From contig CAMTDV010000015.1 in the NCBI GenBank assembly GCA_947069175.1, positions 22,956,249 through 23,020,248 on the forward strand: a DNA stretch of 64,000 bases. The letters run 5' to 3'. The translations under genes and the position numbers were made by a program. Below, one piece after another: positions 57,227-64,000 of the stretch; position 1 is the first letter of the stretch; each line of letters begins with the position of its first letter. The stretch is from Scalesia atractyloides. Lineage: Eukaryota > Streptophyta > Magnoliopsida > Asterales > Asteraceae. The notes under the pieces were generated by a model that did no database searches, was not told the origin of the DNA, and saw only the letters and a list, made by a program, of their open reading frames with translations.

Positions 57227-60017
57227 CGTGTTTAGGTTATGAGAGTCGTCTTCGGAAAATACGTAAGTATCGCGTTGTTGGTATTTCTTCACCGGAACAG
57301 GTTTCAGGTGGTATGTTTTTCGTGGTTAAAGCTTCAAGTGGTTTAGTAGGCATGGTGGTAAATGAAAGTGGTGTCGGTATGGTGTTCGGCTACGGTTACC
57401 GGAACCGGGTTTTTCTTAACTAGAGTTGATAAGAAAATGGTGTGGTGTTGAAATATGTTGAGGGTGCTTTGCAAGAGGATCAAACTCTCTATTTATAGAG
57501 GGAAATGGAAGGTTCTTGCTGATAGAGAGTTTGCAGAGATTTTTCCCAAAGTTAATTTTGCATGAAATAATTCATGCAAGTTATAAAGAGGTAAATAAAT
57601 CTCAACCCTCAATTTCAATTTGCCTGACCAAATGATATCTATACCTTTTGTCTTTCTTTTCCACTTGCAAGACTTTACTATGACAACCTGCAATTTCAGG
57701 TTAATACTTTAACCTAACCACAGTTAATTTTGACATACATTTCTAGCACTACATTTAACAAGGGTTATTAAATGAGTCTACATTGGTAATTCAGGGAATT
57801 ACCGGAACATACACGAGTTAATTCTCTAAACGTTGGTGACTAACATGAATAAAAATTATAAACAGACGGTTTATACGAAACTTATACGTTGCATGAAAAA
57901 TACGTGACTTATGTATTTTAACTACAAACTACAAGATGAATATGTGCTTTGTGTTGAAGTTATATAGCTAGGGGTGTTTAGAATTAATTATGAAACTCTA
58001 ATAACACTACTGCATAACCCTAAACTCCTCATAATCTCATCATACGACAGTTGAGTTTTCTATGATCATTCTTGGCTACACAATCTCACACACAATCATA
58101 TACTCTTTGACCTTCAATTCATCAAGAACAGACCCCAGATCGAACCGATGGTAATGCTTTATGTTAAACGTTGATATTTTTGTTTCCTTGATTTCATGCA
58201 AACCCTAGATATCCAACAACTGGTCTGTGATTAGTTAATCATGCTTGAATGAATGTGAATTTGTGAATGATTGTGTAATTGTTTGTCAGTACTAGAGATG
58301 CTATTCATATGATAAAACTGCTACTTCGTTGTTGTGATTGTGACACTGTTGAGTTCTAAGATTAGGGTTTTGATCGTAGAACTGTTACATTAAAAACTAT
58401 ATTTTTGTGTTGTTAATCTGAGAATATTGGTTAGTCCGGAGACAAATTGTCAGACTTTGTGAAGTCACAAAGTCCGAGTTTAACATGATGATCGGATTTA
58501 ACGGGAATCCGAGTTTAACTAGTATATATGTATGCTTGTTCTGATTTTGGTGAAGTCCGAATATACATGTCCGAGTTTGTGATTGTGATGTCCGATTGAA
58601 CTTGAGTCCGAGTTTATATATGTGATGTATATGTTTGTCCAAATTTATGTGTAAATCTATGTATATCTGAGTTTAATGAACAACATGTATCCGATTTTTG
58701 TGAGTTACATATGTCCGAGTTTAATGAGCTACTTATGTCCGAGTTTAATGAGCAACATGTATCCAAGTTTAATGAGTTACATATGTCCGAGTTTGATGAA
58801 TTTGTATATGGTCTGAATTTGTTTATGTAGAGGAGGCATGTCCGAGTTTATATATATATAGATATATATATATATGCGAATGCTATATGTCCGAGAGTAA
58901 GATGGAATAAAGGGGGGATCCGGGTTTCATGGTTATATTCCGAATTTATCTATATGCTAAAGAAGGGTCCGAGTTTATTGATGCATATATTCTGAGCTTA
59001 GTAGATATACATGGATTCGATTTTAGTAGTGATTGTTGATCCGAGTTCTTGCTATAAGGATCAATATCCGAGTTTCTTAAATCACATTACTTGTCACCAA
59101 CTAGAGAATCCACTGTGTGTTACTGTATAATAAACATGTTAACCTGATCATATAAACACTAGGGTATTGCAAACCCAACTCGTATACATACTTACATTAT
59201 TGTACATTAGGACACGTGTAATGGACCTAACATTTACTTAACGCATAAAGGCACGTTAACATTTACCGAGCAAACTAAGGTGAGTTCACTACTCTTTCAC
59301 AAGCCTGCGTCCTGGGGGGATAAACTAACATTCCCGGGAGGAATACTTTTAAATGTTTAGTCTAAATTTAATGTTAGTTAATGAACTCAAACTCTATCAT
59401 GAAAGTCCCTACTTACTACAGAGCTAGTTGCATGGGAGACAACGGGATATTAGTTGATAGCACTATTTGGTTTGACAAACCTCACACCGTGCTGGGAGCC
59501 GGGCATGAACTAAGGACCTTAAACACTTTTGATTAATGTTGATAGACACTGATGAGGGCACACCAAATATATCAGTCATATCGGTACCGAGTTTATTATT
59601 CTTAACATGTTTTTACGCTAAACACTTACATTACTTACGTTGAACCGAAACTGTGAACTAGCCAGCTTTTGCTAATACACTTTTCTGCATGCTTGCAGGT
59701 CGTTAGATACATTTCAAGGAGTGGAACTTGCAGTATTAGTAGCTAGAGATGTCATGGGTCGTGTTACTTGATGAAACCTTTAATATTATGTTTATATTTT
59801 CGAAACAATGTGATTTTGAGTGATTGAACGATTACTTATGCTTCCGCTGAACACGTACTTTGCTTTGGGAACACCTAATTTGAAATACACTAATTGTGTT
59901 GGACATATCATGTGTGTTAAATTATTACAAATTAGTTTAACGTAATTAGTGGCTGGATCCTGATACGTTACACGCCCCGCGGTAAAACCACGCAGGTGGT
60001 AACTTGGGAGTGTGACA
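57227..60017 (-). mobile_element. Long LTR, right part
   Basis: Continuation of 44745-46627 after the nested element. The minus strand would start TGTCACACTCCCAAG at 60017. TATA box TATAAATAG on the minus strand at 57490-57498. Includes the TCCGAGTTTA repeat tract at 58436-59075. Combined LTR length about 4.7 kb if both parts belong together. No matching target duplication seen. Confidence 0.5.
58436..59075. repeat. Degenerate TCCGAGTTTA repeat tract
   Basis: About 20 variants of TCCGAGTTTA over 640 bases at irregular spacing. The clearest stretch (58660-58790) alternates TCCGAGTTTAATGAGCAACA with TGTATCC and CATATG. Confidence 0.8.
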
Positions 60018-60044
60018 CTTACAATAATAAAAGTATTATCGTTA

Positions 60045-60125
<81 letters not shown>
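60045..60125. repeat. (TTA)n microsatellite
   Basis: About 25 pure trinucleotide units. The poly-Leu open frame over it is an artefact. Confidence 0.95.
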
Positions 60126-60136
60126 GTTGGTTATTA

Positions 60137-60960
60137 CAATTATTACCCCCTTAAAAGAAATTTCATCCTCAAAATTTGCATATCACGATATGGATCAATA
60201 TGATAGTATCAAAATGAGGGTTTCATGATAGATATGCTGACATTGATGATAGAAATCCTAAAAGTGCACATTTGTACATGTAATTCACAATTATGTTCAT
60301 GACCATAATGGTCAATTACCTTACGACCATGCCCTAACGGTCCTTCCACCATACGTACAAAACCATACAAAAAGTTAACGGATAACGGAGTAAGTATCTA
60401 TAATAATATCTACCACAATTATTTAATCACAGATAAGAGATATTCATATAAATCAGAATATAAGTTAACACAAAATGAACGGAAATTCTACCACACAAAC
60501 AACGCAAGGTTCACAGTTACATGGACTAAAGGTTCTATGACTCGAAGAGACTAGGATATGCATAACGCATTGATTCCTTGATTTCCCATGTTGCTTCTCA
60601 TTCAGTATGGTTCTTCCACAAAACCTTAACGAAAAGAATCACTTACCTACGCACAACCCTTTCCTGACGGTCTAAAATAGCTTCGGGTTCTTCCTCATAA
60701 GAAAGATCCTCATGGATCGTATGCAACGGATAACTAATGACGTGGAGCGGTTGATAATTGTATCCTCTCAACAAGGACACATGAAAGACATTATGAATAT
60801 GCGAGAGTTGAGGCAGTAACGCTAGACGATACGAAACCTCTCCAACTCTCTCTAGAATTTCGAACGGACTGATAAAACGAGGGCTAAGCTTTCCCTTGAT
60901 ACCAAATCTACGACTACCACGACAGGGTGATACTTTTAGAACTACATGGTCACCAACTTT
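60137..60960 (-). pseudogene. Gypsy polypurine tract and integrase C-terminal relic
   Basis: The minus strand reads CTTTTAAGGGGGTAATAA (60140-60160) after GAGGATGAAATTTC, the usual gypsy end. Upstream, broken frames give KVSPCRGS, GKLSPRFISPFEILERVGEV, HNVFHVSLLRGYN and other chromovirus C-terminal words. Different from the 46628 family. Confidence 0.65.
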
Positions 60961-61867
60961 GAATTCTAAAGCTCACTTTGTTGATCCGCAAAACTCTTTT
61001 GTCGGCTTTGAGCTTCCTTCAATTTCTCGCATGCAACGGTGACTTTCCCATTGGTAATCTGGACCAACTCGGGTCCTTTAATGATCTTTTCTCCAACTTC
61101 TTCACAGCATATAGGTGCTCGACATTTCCGACCGTATAAGAGCTCACAAGGTGCCATACCAATACTTGCTTGCCAACTGTTGTTGCAGATGAACTCAACA
61201 AGACACAAGTATTCATCCTAGTTTCCAGTCCATTCAAGTGCACAAGCACGGAGCATGTCTTCCAAAGTTTGAATCGTGCGCTCTGATTGTCTTGTCTGTC
61301 TGCAGGTGAAAAGCGGTACTAAACTTCAATCACGTTCCCCAAGCTGCTTGGAAACCTTTCCAAAATTGTGAAGTGAATCTTGGATCTCTATCCAGAACAA
61401 TTGAAGAAGGTGTGCTGTGGAGTCGAATAATCTCCTGAAGGAAAATTTCAGACGACTTGTTGACCAAAAATCCTTGTTGAATCGGTAGGAAGTGAGCGGA
61501 CTTAGATAATCAATCGACTACAACCTATATAGTATCATTCTTCTTGAATGTCTTCGGCAAACTCGTAACGAAATCCATCGAGATTTCATCCTATTTCCAT
61601 ACGGGGATATCCAATGGATGCAACAAACCACTTGCTCGTTGGTGCTCGATTTTCACTTGCTAGCAAGTAAGACACTTACTTACGTATCAAGCAACATCTT
61701 CCTTCATGCCACTCCACCAAAAGTTCTGACGTAAGTCTCGATACATCTTCGTAGATCCAGGGTGAATAGAAAATGGTGAGTTGTGAGCCTCAGCTAAAAT
61801 GACTAGCGAAGGGCAAAATCATTGGGTACACATAGCCTTTTGCCACACCATATCACACCATGTTCAT
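60961..61867 (-). pseudogene. Gypsy integrase relic
   Basis: Fragments CLVEFICNNSWQASIGMAPC, ELLYGRKCRAPICCEEVGEK and KLKEAQSRQKSFADQ (60966-61208) and broken pieces upstream including integrase-like FVTSLPKTFKKNDTI. Many stops. Confidence 0.75.
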
Positions 61868-62398
61868 CTATGCGGAATTCTGATTGTTACCCACCTCGAG
61901 GTTCTGCGTAATCGCCCATAACTCTCCATCATGCTTATGTGCTTCCTTGATTCGTGATATAATGTCAGGTTCTATGTGCATTCTGGCAAGACAACCATCT
62001 GACTTGCCAACATGAATTCCAATATCCATCTTATCGAGACCCGAGATAATGCGAGGTTGAATATGAAGGTAAGATACTGTCCAAAAATTCTTCTGACTCA
62101 AAGCATCAGCTACAATAGTAGACTTGCCAAGGTGATATTGAATAGTAGCGTCATAATCCTTGAAAAGTTCTAACCACCTTCTCTGCCTCATATTTAACTC
62201 CTTCTGAGTAAATAGATACTTGAGGCTTTTGTGGTTAGTGAAGATGTCACAAGGCTCGCCATACAGATAGTGTCGCCATGTCTTCAATGCAAAAACAACT
62301 GCAATTAGTTCCAAGTCGTGCGTCAGGTAATTAACTTCATAGGGCTTTAGCTGACGCGATGCATAAGCAATAACCTTCCATGTTGCATTAACATGCAA
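61868..62398 (-). pseudogene. Gypsy RNase H relic
   Basis: 176-codon frame: WKVIAYASRQLKPYEVNYLT, HDLELIAVVFALKTWRHYLY, DIFTNHKSLKYLFTQKELNM and LGKSTIVADALSQK. The conserved TDHKSL reads TNHKSL, losing a catalytic Asp. Confidence 0.85.
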
Positions 62399-62533
62399 CC
62401 TGAGCCTTTCTTTGAAGCATCACTATAGATCTGATAACCGCCTGATCCAGAAAGGAGAGTGAGGACCGGAGCAGAAACAAGGCATTTCTTCAATTCTTCG
62501 AAGCTCTTTTCGCATTCCTAGTTCCATGAGAAC

Positions 62534-62848
62534 TTAACTCCTTTCCTCAAACTTTATGTGAGGGGTAAGGCAATGGTGGAGAATCCTTCGACAAACCTTC
62601 GGTAGTAGCCGGCTAGGCCAGTTTATAATGGCCTTAATCTTGGAAGGATCCATCTTGATTCCACCTGCCGAGATAATGTGACCTAGGAATGCAACTTGAG
62701 TTAACCAAAAATCACATTTTGAAAACTTTGCATATAACTTCTCATGTCGTAAAGTTCCGAGCACTGCATGCAGATGTACCTCATGTTCTTCCTGACTCTT
62801 AGAATAAACCAAGATGTCATCAATGAAGACAATGACAAATCTATCCAA
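62534..62848 (-). pseudogene. Gypsy reverse transcriptase relic
   Basis: RFVIVFIDDILVYSKSQEEH, LRHEKLYAKFSKCDFWL, VAFLGHIISAGGIKMDPSKI; FIDD motif retained. Then the frame is lost. The upstream RT part (62850-63110) is out of frame. Confidence 0.85.
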
Positions 62849-63110
62849 GAATTCATGGAATACTCAGTTCATCAAGTCCATGAAGATCAGGTGTATTGGT
62901 TAGCCCAAAAGTCATAACCAAGAACTCGTAATAAGCATAGCGAGTCCGAAAGGCAGTCTTAGGAACATCCTCTTCCTTAATCTTTAGTTTATGATAAGCG
63001 AATTAGAGATCTATCTTCGAGAAGAACTTAGCACCCTGAAGTTGGTCAAAGAGAACATCAATGCAGGGTAGAGGATACCGATTGCAAATGGTAATCTTAT
63101 TCAGCTCTCT

Positions 63111-63746
63111 TTAGTCCATACACAACCGCATACTACCGTCCTTCTTTTTGATAAATAAGACAGGTGCACCCCAAGGTGAAACACTTGGTCCTATAAATCC
63201 CATTTCTAACAGTTCCTGAAGTTGGTCCTTTAATTCCTTCAGTTCCAATGGAGCCATATGATAAGGTGCTTTAGAGATAGGCTCAGCACCAGGGATCAAG
63301 TCGATAGTGAACTCTATCTCATGGTCGGGTGGTAGTCCCGATAGTTCATCCAGAAATACGTCAGGATACTCGCGAACAACAGGATGTCTATTGATTCCAT
63401 TTCCAATAACAGATGTATCTTTAATCGAAGCTAAGAATCTAGCACAACCGTGCAATATTAACTTATAAGCTTTGAGCGTAGAAATGATCTTAAGAGGTTT
63501 ATGGGGTTGAACCCCCTGATAAATAAGATCAGGACGACAAAGATTGACACATATGACATGTTTCAAATAACGATCAATAGCCACACGGTGGCGAGTTAAG
63601 CAACACATCCCAAGGAGCACATCAAAGTCATACATATGCATCAGAAAAAGATCCACGTTACACACAATAGATTCTATACGGAGAGGACAATCTTTATAAA
63701 CATGAGTGATCATGACAGAGTTCTCCATAGGAGTAGAAATAGACAA
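63111..63746 (-). pseudogene. Gypsy protease end and RT start, relic
   Basis: YDFDVLLGMCCLTRHRVAID (usual form ILGMDWL), then REYPDVFLDELSGLPPDHEI, EFTIDLIPGAEPISKAPYHM, APLELKELKDQLQELLEMGF, SPWGAPVLFIKKKDGSMRLC. Stops at 63111 before RT continues in another frame. Confidence 0.85.
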
Positions 63747-64000
63747 AGTGCATCCTAACGGTGTCGGTGCGATCTTAAGGTATCTAGTGAATGAATTAGA
63801 AACTATGGAATGTGTTGCTCCGTATCGAATAACACATAGATACTATGTTCGCCAAGATGTACAGTTCCAGAAATGGTACCTGGAGCAGCAGCAACATCAG
63901 TAGTAGAAAGCGCGAACACTCTACCTCTAGTGTTGGGGGATGCAACATTCCCTCCAGTAATCCTCTTATTATCCGGCTTGGTACAGTTTTAATCATGTGG
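63747..64000 (-). pseudogene. Gypsy protease start, runs off window
   Basis: In one minus-strand frame VLFDTEQHI-like sequence stands where VLFDTGATHS is normal. The element continues past the right edge. Confidence 0.55.

Noticed and set aside
57214..57423. 69-codon plus-strand open frame
   Set aside because: Starts inside the LTR end and target duplication, and runs antisense to the long LTR transcript.
60012..60203. Poly-leucine open frame
   Set aside because: Reads through a (TTA)n microsatellite.

Overview
This window is nuclear DNA of a flowering plant. It has introns with GT/AG ends, a 14-exon cellulose synthase gene, an EC1-type egg-cell secreted protein gene, and dense LTR retrotransposons and MITEs. 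A eudicot is likely. The repeat style resembles Asteraceae genomes I have seen, but the sequence alone does not prove the family. There are no rRNA genes, genuine tRNA genes, CRISPR arrays or bacterial features.

Only two host genes are well supported. (1) 3285-3674 (+) is a single-exon EC1-like gamete-interaction protein of 129 aa. (2) 34780-43070 (+) is a CESA6-clade cellulose synthase catalytic subunit. I joined its 14 exons in frame to 1084 codons. The glycosyltransferase motifs DDG, DCD, TED and QxxRW are present, but the gating-loop motif FxVTxK ends in Val instead of Lys and neighbouring conserved positions are changed. Its introns host at least three separable mobile elements.

Layout. 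1-2.0 kb: a terminal-inverted-repeat element, then a fold-back element with a telomere-like core set inside (TA)n. 3.2-3.7 kb: EC1. 3.85-4.74 kb: stub of a minus-strand LTR element. 5.7-9.8 kb: an LTR-type promoter region interrupted by a solo LTR with a 5-bp target duplication. 9.9-17.9 kb: AT-rich DNA with MITEs and two SINE-like units. 17.9-20.9 kb: 3' end of a Ty3/gypsy chromovirus and its LTR. 21-22.6 kb: degenerate repeats. 22.6-29.7 kb: an Athila-like gag-protease element with no reverse transcriptase or integrase. 29.7-34.1 kb: minus-strand LTR and ORF1 relics with a 783-bp hAT element. 34.8-43.1 kb: CESA6. 44.7-60.0 kb: a long LTR split by a complete 10.6-kb gypsy element (46628-57221) with 5-bp target duplications, tRNA-iMet primer site and polypurine tract. 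60.1-64 kb: body of a decayed minus-strand gypsy element running off the window.

The two most interesting patterns are not genes. One LTR family (copies at 6886, 46628 and 54710) carries an ordered set of tRNA-like modules (A box, D-stem, B box) in its transcribed part, plus one antisense module near its 5' end. Separately, seven LTR-like promoters of different families each have a cluster of CpG-rich palindromes just upstream of the TATA box, with family-specific sequence but the same placement.
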